Part shown: positions 32,923 through 41,672 of the stretch, piece after piece | Position numbering within the stretch: the first letter of the stretch is position 1 | Layout: each line of letters opens with the position of its first letter | The notes under the pieces: generated by a model | Databases searched by the model: none | Seen by the model: only the letters and a program-made list of their open reading frames with translations | Told to the model about the DNA's origin: nothing | Origin: Gammaproteobacteria bacterium | Lineage (GTDB): Bacteria; Pseudomonadota; Gammaproteobacteria; Steroidobacterales; Rariloculaceae | Length of the DNA: 45,583 nt | Direction: 5' to 3' | Assembly: GCA_029243585.1 (NCBI GenBank) | Contig: JAQWRR010000094.1 | Coordinates: forward strand, 1-45,583 | Translations under genes and position numbers: made by a program

Positions 32923-34449
32923 CTAACCACCAAAAAACGCCACTACCCTTGGAATCAACTGTTGCCAAATCAAGACTAAGGAAAGCCCTGTAAATACAAT
33001 CAGGCTAAACCAACCAAACCACTTCGCAAAAGCAGAGGGATAAAAAGTTTTATCATCTTTAGGAATTACAGTGAAGCAATAATACAGATTTAGGAAAAAA
33101 ATCACTGGAGCAACAAAGTAAGCTAGCGCAGAAGCTACGAGCACTAGAAATACTGGACGAGGGACAAACAAAATAAATGTTGCTGACGTTATCAAGGAGA
33201 AAACCATGCTCAAGCGATATATGTTGTACTCAGAATACCAACAACTCAGATCCTCTGAACTTAGCTCCTCTTTCGTTGTACCAGAACGATTTGCAGTAGC
33301 CTTAAAAAGGTTACGGCAGCAGGCCCCAACAACCCTTGGCCATCCGTCAAAATAATTAAATGCTGTTGAATAGGTCGCTGCCATAGCGCCAACTAAAAAT
33401 ACAATCATCATTCCAGGACCAACACTATCTGTGAAGATTCGGGCTATTTCACCCATCACAGCATTACCTTGGACCTCACTTGGAAACATCCAAACAGCCG
33501 CCAAAAGCAAAAAGATACAAACAAGGAAAAATGAGATCACATGGCCTGCACGAAAATCTATCAATCCAATTTTGAACCACCTTCTGCAGTATTCCAAAGC
33601 ATGGGGAGGCATAAGTTTTGTATGAATAGAAAGATCTTCCTTAGCACTGGAGAATGCATTAAAGCGTGGCGCAATACCTTCATCCTCAAGCTGTTGACGA
33701 ATCCGACCCATTCCAACTTTCTTGGCCTTACCCCATTCCGAAGCCTGTAATGAAACGTCTATACCAGTAGGTAATAAACCCAAAAATGAAGCAATTATTA
33801 GCCAAGACCCCTCGGGAGTATCGAGCTGGAAAAAATGTACAAACTCGCTAACCGGAGCTGGGCTCACAACATACACACCCAAACTACAAATTAGTAAAAT
33901 ACCTGCTGCTACCTTTGTAACTAGCTCGACTGCTTCATATTTTCCATTGAGGAGAATCCATACCGAACTAATACCTATTATCAAACCATAGAACCCTAAC
34001 TCAAGATCATCCCCTAAACCTGGAATGTCCACGCCAAAAAATTCTCGAAATAAATAAAACAGGACAGCCGCTGCTGCAATTAATCGTCCAGCCTGCCCAA
34101 TTCCCGATTGGATAATTGTTGTTATAAGGACATACCAAACTGGGATTTTTTTCCAGGCTGTAGCGTAAGCATCCAACATGCTACGTCCCGTGGCATGAGT
34201 AAAGCGAAAAGCCATCTCAAAACCGTAATACTTGAAGATATATGCAATGGGTATGCACCATAGCAAAGCGTAACCAAAACGACCGCCTGCCACAGGAGCT
34301 GTCACAAGGTGGCTGGTACCTATACCAGTCATCATTAAAATCATCCCAGGTCCGAACTGACGAATCAGATTCGCCGGGGTCATTGATGGGAGTTCTAAGG
34401 AATTAAAATTCTTATCAGAACTAGCAACCTCTGGAGATTCATTACTCAT
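32923..34449 (-). CDS. Nramp-related transporter lacking the canonical metal-binding motifs
   Basis: This 508-residue protein has about eleven membrane helices and the Nramp-like opening FGPGMILMMTGIGTSHLVTA. In Nramp the first helix carries DPGN and the sixth MPH, which bind Mn2+ or Fe2+. Here DPGN aligns to GTSH (44-47) and MPH lies at LPTGIDVSLQASEW, with Thr in place of His. The rest of the frame (GGRFGYALLWCIPIAYIF and ATYSTAFNYFDGWPRV) keeps the family pattern. The protein therefore belongs to the broad Nramp/LeuT-fold group but probably does not bind metal the normal way. The cargo is unknown. It is upstream of the aminotransferase gene on the same strand. Confidence 0.82.
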   Translation of the reverse strand: MSNESPEVASSDKNFNSLELPSMTPANLIRQFGPGMILMMTGIGTSHLVTAPVAGGRFGYALLWCIPIAYIFKYYGFEMAFRFTHATGRSMLDAYATAWKKIPVWYVLITTIIQSGIGQAGRLIAAAAVLFYLFREFFGVDIPGLGDDLELGFYGLIIGISSVWILLNGKYEAVELVTKVAAGILLICSLGVYVVSPAPVSEFVHFFQLDTPEGSWLIIASFLGLLPTGIDVSLQASEWGKAKKVGMGRIRQQLEDEGIAPRFNAFSSAKEDLSIHTKLMPPHALEYCRRWFKIGLIDFRAGHVISFFLVCIFLLLAAVWMFPSEVQGNAVMGEIARIFTDSVGPGMMIVFLVGAMAATYSTAFNYFDGWPRVVGACCRNLFKATANRSGTTKEELSSEDLSCWYSEYNIYRLSMVFSLITSATFILFVPRPVFLVLVASALAYFVAPVIFFLNLYYCFTVIPKDDKTFYPSAFAKWFGWFSLIVFTGLSLVLIWQQLIPRVVAFFGG

Positions 34450-34543
34450 GCTAAGAGGACCCTCGTTTAACTCTTTATTTGAACCGTATAGTACATGATG
34501 CGGAGCCCGCTACCAGCTAGAGCAAGACATGATCTTCAATAAA

Positions 34544-36040
34544 TCACTCAGCAACATGAATATCTTCATTTAGAACCAACCCATCAACATCGTGATGACG
34601 CAAGGTCAGTGTAGGCCTTCCCTCAAGACGCTCTGCGGTTGCTGAGAGAAACCCTCCAACGATATTAAGGTAACGATGTTCCGGACGGATATCGCTAGCA
34701 TTCCAACCACGTGCATGAGCGTCAGTAGAAGGTCCAGTGGCATATTCTCTTACGCCGGTCAAAGAATCCTCAATAACATACTGGTAATGTCGATCACCCG
34801 AGATAACTACCATGTTGTCCTGGGAGGATAAGAATTCACGAATTTCCTCTCCCTCATGGAAAAAACCTTCAATGTTCGTATGGTTGTCTATCTCGCCTTC
34901 ATTGTAAGGACCTAACATGGGGGTTGGACTAATAAGAACCCGAAAAGTTGCATTTGATTCCCTAACAGAATTCATAAACCACGCTTTTTGCTCTACACCC
35001 CAAATTGTTTTCTCAGGTCCATCTGGGTCTATGTTAGCGCTACGGTAATCACGGTTTTCTACCAACCAAATCTGAAGATCCTTCCCCCACCGAAACGTTC
35101 TATAGGTTAAATCTTCCATCGGGACTTGTTCCAAAAAAACAGACTGTCCCTGCGAAAAAGTAAAATCTCCCATAAAACGACTATCCTGAGTAGGCCAACT
35201 ATCGTTAGACCAAGTGTCATGATCATCCTTCATAAAGTAACTTGGCACTTTTTGATGGAAAGCAAAGTTGGTGGGAAGGCTAAACATTCTGGCCCAACCC
35301 CAACGAGCTAGGTCAATATTTTTTGCCCATTGGTCGTAGTAAAGGATATCGCCTGTATGCACAAAAAAACTAGGCGATAAATCAAGTATCGCCGAATACA
35401 TTCTAAAGCCACCGCCTTCTGCATCCTGGTTTGGGTAGGCCTGTCCTGTAGTAGCCACAAAAACCACTCGAGCAGGCTCTTCTAACAGAGGCGAAGTTTT
35501 AAAAGTTCCATCCAAAACAGAACTTGCGCTAACCCCACCAAACGCACGCCCCTCTACCCGTAATTCATATTCTGTTGAAGATCTCAGCCCCATTATGTGA
35601 AACTGTTTTGTAAAATCCCTGACGGGATTAACTGCATCCCATTGGGTGGTTTCCCACTCAGCCATACCAAGTTCTCGGTAAAGAACCCGAACTTCGCCCT
35701 CCATACCTGGCACTGCACCCTCAATAGTTTCTAAGGTTGCCCCCTCTGGATACTCAACTACGGGAGTCCAATCGGATGGCGTTGCAGGCCAAATAGGATC
35801 TTGAACAAGATCACCACTATCTGGATGGATATATAAGGTATCCGGCACTGGAGCACCAAAAACAACTCGTGCCGCATTGCGTGTAAGTCGAGCCCAAACG
35901 ATGACCTCGCTATCTGTGACCTCGCCTATCTTGATACCTGTCGCCTGATGAACTGGCGGCGGCAATGTCTCAGAACAACCAAAGGGAATCCAGGAAATTA
36001 TAATAAAAAAAACACATCTCTCAATATGAATAGTCAGCAT
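34544..36040 (-). CDS. Exported PhoD-like phosphodiesterase/alkaline phosphatase
   Basis: From the ATG at 36040 this encodes 498 residues. It opens with a hydrophobic segment and ends the signal at about Cys22 (IPFGCSE), a possible lipoprotein site. The frame is open to 36094, but that region overlaps the VOC gene upstream. PhoD signs are VHTGDILYYDQWAK, MKDDHDTWSND, IWLVENRDYRS and VVISGDRHYQY, giving the Fe/Ca-type metal ligands of a metallophosphatase domain. An N-terminal fibronectin-like domain (HQATGIKIGEVTDSEVIVWA) precedes it, as in PhoD. The usual role is release of phosphate from phosphodi- or monoesters outside the cell. The gene starts 20 bases after the VOC stop. Confidence 0.88.
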   Translation of the reverse strand: MLTIHIERCVFFIIISWIPFGCSETLPPPVHQATGIKIGEVTDSEVIVWARLTRNAARVVFGAPVPDTLYIHPDSGDLVQDPIWPATPSDWTPVVEYPEGATLETIEGAVPGMEGEVRVLYRELGMAEWETTQWDAVNPVRDFTKQFHIMGLRSSTEYELRVEGRAFGGVSASSVLDGTFKTSPLLEEPARVVFVATTGQAYPNQDAEGGGFRMYSAILDLSPSFFVHTGDILYYDQWAKNIDLARWGWARMFSLPTNFAFHQKVPSYFMKDDHDTWSNDSWPTQDSRFMGDFTFSQGQSVFLEQVPMEDLTYRTFRWGKDLQIWLVENRDYRSANIDPDGPEKTIWGVEQKAWFMNSVRESNATFRVLISPTPMLGPYNEGEIDNHTNIEGFFHEGEEIREFLSSQDNMVVISGDRHYQYVIEDSLTGVREYATGPSTDAHARGWNASDIRPEHRYLNIVGGFLSATAERLEGRPTLTLRHHDVDGLVLNEDIHVAE

Positions 36041-36060
36041 CCGTTTTATTCTGAGGTTAA

Positions 36061-36570
36061 CTATCGCCACGCAGCTGCCGACTGCGAACGCCAACGCGCG
36101 GTTGCCTGAGCATGAGCAGAACCCGCTGGTAATTCCAGTAATTCCATACGTATCCCATTTGCATCATAAATATTTGATAGCACAGCCTTGGTGCCGCTGA
36201 CTCTGGGATCCTCAACCTCTAGTCCACGCCCTCTCCACATCTCGATCGCATCATCCATATCCTCTACAACTACACCAAAATGACTAATTCCTGGCGGGCG
36301 TTGCTCGTTTGATCTTTGTAGCTCTAAAAATGAGTTTGTGCTTACCTGAACATAAACTAGTGCTACATCTCCTTGATCATCAGCAACCCTAAATGCTTCT
36401 GGGAAGCCTAAGGTTTCCGTGTAATAGCTAATAGTCTCTTCAAGATTTGGAGAACTGATACCTACATGATTCATGCGTACGACGCCTTGATTTTGGCTCT
36501 GGGCAATTGCAAATTGAGTAACAACTGTCACTAAAACCCCAGATAAAAACAGATAAAACCCACGCATCAC
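36061..36570 (-). CDS. Exported VOC-superfamily (glyoxalase-like) protein
   Basis: This 169-residue protein has a signal peptide (MMRGFYLFLSGVLVTVVTQ, cleavage near AIAQ), unusual for the vicinal-oxygen-chelate family, which is mostly cytoplasmic. Two beta-alpha-beta-beta-beta units follow: MNHVGISSPNLEETISYYTE and ISHFGVVVEDMDDAIEMWR. All four expected metal ligands are present at His35, Glu83, His97 and Glu143. The family covers lyases, isomerases and dioxygenases, so the reaction is not assigned. The last 20 residues are Ala/Arg-rich and extend past the usual end. It is followed closely by the PhoD gene, suggesting a secreted pair. Confidence 0.85.
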   Translation of the reverse strand: MMRGFYLFLSGVLVTVVTQFAIAQSQNQGVVRMNHVGISSPNLEETISYYTETLGFPEAFRVADDQGDVALVYVQVSTNSFLELQRSNEQRPPGISHFGVVVEDMDDAIEMWRGRGLEVEDPRVSGTKAVLSNIYDANGIRMELLELPAGSAHAQATARWRSQSAAAWR

Positions 36571-36779
36571 AATCTCCTATTTATTTTTAGAGTTGTACTC
36601 AAAATAGCGACAACTCTTCGAAACAACACCCATTATGAACTTTTATCACTTAGAAAGAGTCATTTAGACAAGAACCTGCTCGATACTATAAGTATAAAAC
36701 CTGAAAATAGAAGCCAATTAAATAAGGATTAAAGAGTTCTAATTAGCTAGGATACAGGCGCCAAACACTGAGGATGATT
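36571..36779. other. 209-base divergent region between VOC and quinone-oxidoreductase genes
   Basis: No gene, RNA or repeat is recognised. It should hold the promoters of both flanking genes, but no clear -35/-10 pair stands out. Confidence 0.5.
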
Positions 36780-37760
36780 ATGAAAGCCATACTACAAGAA
36801 AAATTTGGGGATGCCAGCGTATTACTGATAGGTGATGCTGAAAAACCTACTGCAGAAAAAGACCAGGTTGTTATTAAAGTATCAGCAACCACAATCAACC
36901 GTGCGGATATCATCCAACGAGAGGGAAATTACAACCAACCACCGGGAGACTCCCCAATTTTAGGTTTAGAGGTGGCTGGCATTATCGACGAACTGGGCTC
37001 CAATGTTGCGGGCTTCGAAATTGGGGAGCGAGTAATGTCTCTAGTTGGGGGTGGTGGGTATGCAGAATATGCCACTGCCTACGCAGATCACTTAATAAGA
37101 ATTCCTGAGTCAATGACCTTTGAGGAGGCCGCTTGTGTTTGTGAGACTTACATCACCGCATACCTCAATGTTTTTATGCTCGGACGTTTAGAAAACGCCG
37201 AAACAACGATTCTTCATGGTGGGGGTGGGGGTGTAAATACAGCTGCCATTCAACTATGCAAAAAATTAATGCCCGAAGTCTCAATAATCGTGACAGCTTC
37301 TCCTGGCAAAATTGAGCGGGTTAAGGCATTAGGAGCAAATCATGTCATTAACTATAAAAATGATGATTTCGCAGATGCTGTCCGAACCTTAACAAAGAAA
37401 AAAGGAGTCAATGTTATTCTGGACCACATTGGTGGCGGTTATCTTACCCAGAATCTTAGATGTCTCGCTGTAGGTGGGAGATTGGTCATTATTGGCTTAA
37501 TGGGTGGTCATAAGTCTGAGATTAACTTAGCTCCTCTAATGGTAAAGCGCCAACAGATTCTTGGTTCAGTGCTTCGATCAAGACCAGTAGAAGAAAAAAC
37601 TAGCATTACAAAACAATTCAGCCATGATGTTTTGCCCCTTCTTGCAAAGGGAGATATCGAACCTCTGATTCACCAAGTATTACCCTTAGAAAAAGCAGCA
37701 GAAGCCCATCAAATCATGGAAAACAGTGCTCACTTTGGGAAAATCGTGCTAACAGTATGA
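36780..37760 (+). CDS. NAD(P)H:quinone oxidoreductase, PIG3/zeta-crystallin type
   Basis: From the ATG at 36780 this gives 326 residues; AGGA lies five bases before it, so I prefer it over the in-frame ATG six bases upstream. It is a zinc-free medium-chain dehydrogenase/reductase: TTINRADIIQREGNYNQPPG (38-57), LGLEVAGIIDELGSNVAGFE, a nucleotide-binding HGGGGGVNTAA near 147-157 and VNVILDHIGGGYLTQN. The pattern is closest to the PIG3 branch, which reduces quinones and related carbonyls with NAD(P)H. It is co-directional with and 93 bases before gntR of the oxalate operon, but a separate operator lies in the gap. Confidence 0.9.
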   Translation: MKAILQEKFGDASVLLIGDAEKPTAEKDQVVIKVSATTINRADIIQREGNYNQPPGDSPILGLEVAGIIDELGSNVAGFEIGERVMSLVGGGGYAEYATAYADHLIRIPESMTFEEAACVCETYITAYLNVFMLGRLENAETTILHGGGGGVNTAAIQLCKKLMPEVSIIVTASPGKIERVKALGANHVINYKNDDFADAVRTLTKKKGVNVILDHIGGGYLTQNLRCLAVGGRLVIIGLMGGHKSEINLAPLMVKRQQILGSVLRSRPVEEKTSITKQFSHDVLPLLAKGDIEPLIHQVLPLEKAAEAHQIMENSAHFGKIVLTV

Positions 37761-37797
37761 CTAGAAACGTAGAACTTGCTTGCCCAAGAATAAAGCT

Positions 37798-37814
37798 TGG
37801 TATACGGTATACCA
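37798..37814 (+). promoter_or_regulatory. Perfect 17-bp palindromic operator before gntR
   Basis: TGGTATAC-G-GTATACCA is a perfect inverted repeat with one central base. It lies 39 bases before the gntR start and after the upstream reductase gene. FadR/VanR-type (FCD) GntR regulators commonly bind short palindromes with GTATAC-like half sites. The site should therefore control gntR itself and, with it, the oxalate genes downstream. The direct evidence is the symmetry and position; binding is inferred. Confidence 0.78.
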
Positions 37815-37853
37815 GTTAACACTTTTATCTAATAAAAAGAACAGACACTATCT

Positions 37854-38546
37854 ATGGCTGCTACTAAATTGCATCTCAGTCCCGTGCAAAGCTCCGTCGT
37901 ATTGAAGGAAAAGGTATACAGAGCTTTATGGGATGCGATCATGACCATGGATATATATACGGGTGATGAGCCTCCACGACTTGATGAAAGGCGCCTTGCA
38001 GAAGACTTAGGTGTCAGCCGCACCCCTGTTCGTGAAGCCATTTCAAGACTAGAACAGCAAGGTCTTGTAGAAACAGTACCCCGTCGTGGGGCTTTCGTGG
38101 TACGCAAAACGAAAGATGAAATACTTGAGATTATTTCTGTCTGGGCAGCACTCGAAGGCATGGCTGCACGGTTAGCAACAAAAGTAGCAACAGATGAAGA
38201 AATAGCTCAGCTACGAAAATTATTTGTCACTTTTGAAACGGCACAGGGAGCTGAGGCCCGAATAGATGAATATTCAAATACAAACATTCATTTTCATCAA
38301 AACATTATTGCATTGAGCAAAAATAAGTTGCTCAAGGAAATGTCTGACACCCTATTTGTCCATATGCGTGCTATTCGCGCTCAAACAATTACGGAGCGTG
38401 ATCGCATGAAACGTTCAATCATTGATCACATGCATATCATTGAGGCTATAGAAAATCGTAACACTGAACTAGCCGAGCGGCTTGTATATGAGCACTGTTT
38501 CGGTTTAGCTGAGCATATTGACAACTACGTAGATTATTTGGAATAA
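37854..38546 (+). CDS. GntR-family transcriptional regulator with FCD domain
   Basis: This 230-residue regulator has a winged helix at about 18-85, with RLAEDLGVSRTPVREAISRL (47-66) as the DNA-recognition helix and VPRRGAFV as the wing. A helical FCD ligand-binding domain follows (about 90-220). Asp in RIDEYSNTNIHFHQNII and His in IIDHMHIIEAI and VYEHCFGLAEH are likely metal and ligand residues. These regulators respond to organic acids. Immediately downstream (17 bases) are oxc and frc, so oxalate, oxalyl-CoA or a related acid is the likely signal. A perfect palindrome lies just upstream. Confidence 0.93.
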   Translation: MAATKLHLSPVQSSVVLKEKVYRALWDAIMTMDIYTGDEPPRLDERRLAEDLGVSRTPVREAISRLEQQGLVETVPRRGAFVVRKTKDEILEIISVWAALEGMAARLATKVATDEEIAQLRKLFVTFETAQGAEARIDEYSNTNIHFHQNIIALSKNKLLKEMSDTLFVHMRAIRAQTITERDRMKRSIIDHMHIIEAIENRNTELAERLVYEHCFGLAEHIDNYVDYLE

Positions 38547-38563
38547 CTTAAACGGAGCATCTC

Positions 38564-40303
38564 ATGGTAAGCGTTCCTGCAGAAAAGCTTAGTGAATCAG
38601 AAATGACTGAAGACCAGTGTGAACAAACTGATGGGTTTCATCTCATCATTGACGCATTGAAACTCAATGGGGTAGAAACAATCTATGGCGTGCCCGGCAT
38701 TCCCATTACTGATTTTGGACGTATGGCTCAAGCTGAAGGTATACGCGTGATTGCCTTTCGCCATGAACAACATGCAGGAAATGCAGCAGCCATCGCCGGC
38801 TATCTCACCAAAAGCCCAGGAATCTGTCTTACGGTTTCTGCTCCTGGATTCCTTAATGGACTAACCGCCCTGGCAAATGCAACGACTAATTGCTTTCCAA
38901 TGATCCTAATCTCAGGCTCATCCGAACGGGAAATCGTCGACCTTCAGCAAGGGGACTATGAAGAGATGGATCAGTTAGCTATTGCTAAACCCCTCTGCAA
39001 AGCAGCCTTTCGCGTACTGCATGCAGAGGACATAGGTATTGGCGTAGCAAGAGCAATCCGTGCTGCTGTTTCAGGGCGACCTGGCGGAGTTTATCTTGAT
39101 CTCCCGGCTAAACTTTTCGGACAAGTAATGGATGCCGAGAAGGGAAGTCAATCACTAATTAAAGTTATTGACCCTGCACCAGCTCAAATTCCCGCTCTTG
39201 AATCCGTCGAGCGAGCCCTTGAATTACTAAAAAGTGCTGAGCGGCCATTAATTATTCTTGGTAAAGGCGCAGCCTATGCTCAGGCAGATGATGCCATTCG
39301 ATCTCTAGTTGAAAAGACTGGGATTCCTTTTTTACCAATGAGCATGGCCAAAGGCATACTCCCCGATACCCATCCCCAATGCGCGGGCGCAGCACGCTCT
39401 TTGGTATTAAAAGAATCCGACGTTGTGATGCTAATAGGCGCACGCCTTAACTGGCTGCTTTCACAGGGTAAGGGAAAACCCTGGGGCGGAAAAAAACAGT
39501 TTATACAGGTCGATATTGAACCTACAGAAATGGATTCGAATGTGGAAATCGCAGCGCCAATAGTAGGCGACATTGGTTCCTGTGTATCGGCCATGCTAGA
39601 AGGCCTTAAATCTAATTTACCTACGGCACCAACGGATTGGATTAACGCTGTTAAAACAAAGAAAGATACAAATATTGCCAAAATGGCTCCGCGACTAATG
39701 AACGATAACTTCCCGATGGACTTTCACGGTGCCCTCGGTGCTTTGCGTACAGTTATAAAGGAACGTCCTGATGCAATATTAGTTAATGAAGGCGCTAACA
39801 CGCTTGATCTTGCACGCGGAATTATCGATATGTATAACCCTCGAAAACGGCTTGATGTGGGTACTTGGGGCGTCATGGGTATTGGCATGGGATTTGCCAT
39901 TGCTGCCGCTGTAGAGACTGGTAAGCCAGTATTGGCCATCGAAGGAGACAGCGCTTTCGGTTTTTCTGGCATGGAAATAGAGACTATCTGTCGTTACAAC
40001 TTGCCTGTCTGTGTCGTTATTTTCAACAATAGTGGAATCTATCGTGGAACAGACGTTAACGAGCAAAGCTCAGATCCAGCATGGACTCGTTTCGTTACTG
40101 ATTCACGCTACGATAAAATGATGGAAGCATTTGGTGGGATTGGCGTACATGCAACTACCCCTGAAGAACTGAAGCAAGCTGTTGATACGGCCATGGACTC
40201 TGGCAAACCAACACTCGTCAATGCAGCTATCAACCCAGCTGCTGGCAGTGAGAGCGGCAGAATCGGAAACCTGAATCCACAAAGCAAATTAAAAAAGAAA
40301 TAA
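38564..40303 (+). CDS. oxc: Oxalyl-CoA decarboxylase
   Basis: This 579-residue thiamin-diphosphate enzyme decarboxylates oxalyl-CoA to formyl-CoA. The TPP-activating Glu is Glu68 in RHEQHAG. The OXC-specific active-site segment QGDYEEMDQ at 129-137 holds the Tyr-Glu pair. The TPP/Mg motif is [20 protein letters not shown], followed by NNSGIYRG, and the C-terminus has GSESGRI, matching the Ser/Arg that bind the substrate in known OXC. These rule out other acetolactate-synthase-like proteins. GGAG lies six bases before the ATG. The gene sits between gntR and frc. Its TPP demand makes the TPP-regulated receptor at the left end a loosely related point. Confidence 0.97.
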   Translation: MVSVPAEKLSESEMTEDQCEQTDGFHLIIDALKLNGVETIYGVPGIPITDFGRMAQAEGIRVIAFRHEQHAGNAAAIAGYLTKSPGICLTVSAPGFLNGLTALANATTNCFPMILISGSSEREIVDLQQGDYEEMDQLAIAKPLCKAAFRVLHAEDIGIGVARAIRAAVSGRPGGVYLDLPAKLFGQVMDAEKGSQSLIKVIDPAPAQIPALESVERALELLKSAERPLIILGKGAAYAQADDAIRSLVEKTGIPFLPMSMAKGILPDTHPQCAGAARSLVLKESDVVMLIGARLNWLLSQGKGKPWGGKKQFIQVDIEPTEMDSNVEIAAPIVGDIGSCVSAMLEGLKSNLPTAPTDWINAVKTKKDTNIAKMAPRLMNDNFPMDFHGALGALRTVIKERPDAILVNEGANTLDLARGIIDMYNPRKRLDVGTWGVMGIGMGFAIAAAVETGKPVLAIEGDSAFGFSGMEIETICRYNLPVCVVIFNNSGIYRGTDVNEQSSDPAWTRFVTDSRYDKMMEAFGGIGVHATTPEELKQAVDTAMDSGKPTLVNAAINPAAGSESGRIGNLNPQSKLKKK

Positions 40304-40357
40304 TGCTGCGTACGGTTCATCTACATAACTAACTAAAGAATTAGGAAATTACTTACT

Positions 40358-41617
40358 ATGACCTCTAATAAGGCCCTTTCTGGCATTCGAATCCTTGACA
40401 TGACTCACGTACAAGCTGGTCCTACGTCCAGCCAGCTTATGGGTTTTCTTGGTGCAGACGTTATTAAACTAGAGTCACCGGTGGGTGACGCAACTCGTGG
40501 ACAGTTAAGAGATATCCCGGATGCAGATAGCCTTTATTTCACAATGCTTAACTGCAACAAGCGATCAATCACGGTAAACCTTAAAAATGATAAAGGGAAG
40601 GAAATTTTTACAAAGCTTGTCAAAACCTGTGATGTTCTTATGGAGAACTTTGGTCCTGGTGTTCTGGAGCGATTAGGATTTGATTGGGAAAATGTTAAAA
40701 AAATTAATCCGCGTATTGTCATGGCATCAATAAAGGGTTTTGGTTCTGAAGGTCCATATGCAGCCTTTAAGGCCTATGAGAATGTAGCCCAAGCTATGGG
40801 TGGCTCAATGAGCACAACTGGGCTTTTTGATGGCCCGCCTGTTGTAACGGGCGCACAGATTGGTGACTCAGGAACGGGTGTCCACTTGATGGCTGGCATT
40901 CTTGCCGCGCTTCTTCAACGAGAAAGAACTGGTCGTGGTCAGTATGTTGAATGTGCAATGATGGACTGTGTCATGAATCTAACACGAGTGAAATGGCGTG
41001 ATCACCAAAGACTTACGCGTGGACCATTACCGGAATACGGACGTCAGGAATTTGAGGACTTTACACCTCGAGCCGGTAATGACTCAGGCGGTGGGCAGTT
41101 GGGAAATGCTGTTCAGTGTAAGCCAGGAGGATCAAACGATTACCTGTACATAGTAGTTCAGGAACATGTTTGGAAGGCATTAGCAAATCGGATTGGTGGC
41201 GAGGATTTAATTAACGATCCTCGTTTTGAAAAAATTGAGAATAGGCGTGCAAACCAAAGTGAAATGTGGGATATCTTGACAGACTTTGCGAGTAACCATA
41301 CAAAACGCGAACTAATGGAAATTCTTAACGAGATTGATGTCCCATGTGGCCCTGTTATGAGCACGACAGACTTAGCCAACGACGATCATGTCAAGCTACG
41401 CGAAATGTATCTTGAACTTGATCACCCTGAACGTGGAAAATGGTATAACCTTGGCTGCCCAATCAAACTTTCGGATTCACCCGTCGAGGTAACTAGGTCT
41501 CCATTGTTAGGCGAACATACAGATGAAATCTTAAGTGACGTGCTTGGTTACGAAACGAATGAGATTGATAATTTAAAAGAAGCAGGTGCTTTTTCCCGAC
41601 CACCACGTCGTAAGTAA
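40358..41617 (+). CDS. frc: Formyl-CoA:oxalate CoA-transferase
   Basis: This 419-residue class III CoA-transferase moves CoA from formyl-CoA to oxalate, completing the oxalate cycle with OXC. The catalytic Asp is Asp170 in QIGDSGTGVHL, and the pattern RVKWRDHQRL and GIPCGPVMS-like (DVPCGPVMS) region match FRC. The mobile loop reads SGGGQLGN, where known FRC has GGGGQ. Spacing from oxc is 54 bases with AGGA about 11 bases before the ATG. The last 30 bases of this gene overlap the longest frame of the next gene, but the real start of that one is 56 bases further on. The call over other family III CoA-transferases rests on motif match and genomic partner. Confidence 0.95.
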   Translation: MTSNKALSGIRILDMTHVQAGPTSSQLMGFLGADVIKLESPVGDATRGQLRDIPDADSLYFTMLNCNKRSITVNLKNDKGKEIFTKLVKTCDVLMENFGPGVLERLGFDWENVKKINPRIVMASIKGFGSEGPYAAFKAYENVAQAMGGSMSTTGLFDGPPVVTGAQIGDSGTGVHLMAGILAALLQRERTGRGQYVECAMMDCVMNLTRVKWRDHQRLTRGPLPEYGRQEFEDFTPRAGNDSGGGQLGNAVQCKPGGSNDYLYIVVQEHVWKALANRIGGEDLINDPRFEKIENRRANQSEMWDILTDFASNHTKRELMEILNEIDVPCGPVMSTTDLANDDHVKLREMYLELDHPERGKWYNLGCPIKLSDSPVEVTRSPLLGEHTDEILSDVLGYETNEIDNLKEAGAFSRPPRRK

Positions 41618-41672
41618 TACAGCCTGTTCACTAAGCAGCTCTATGAGCTGCCAATTGTTAAGGAGAATAAAA

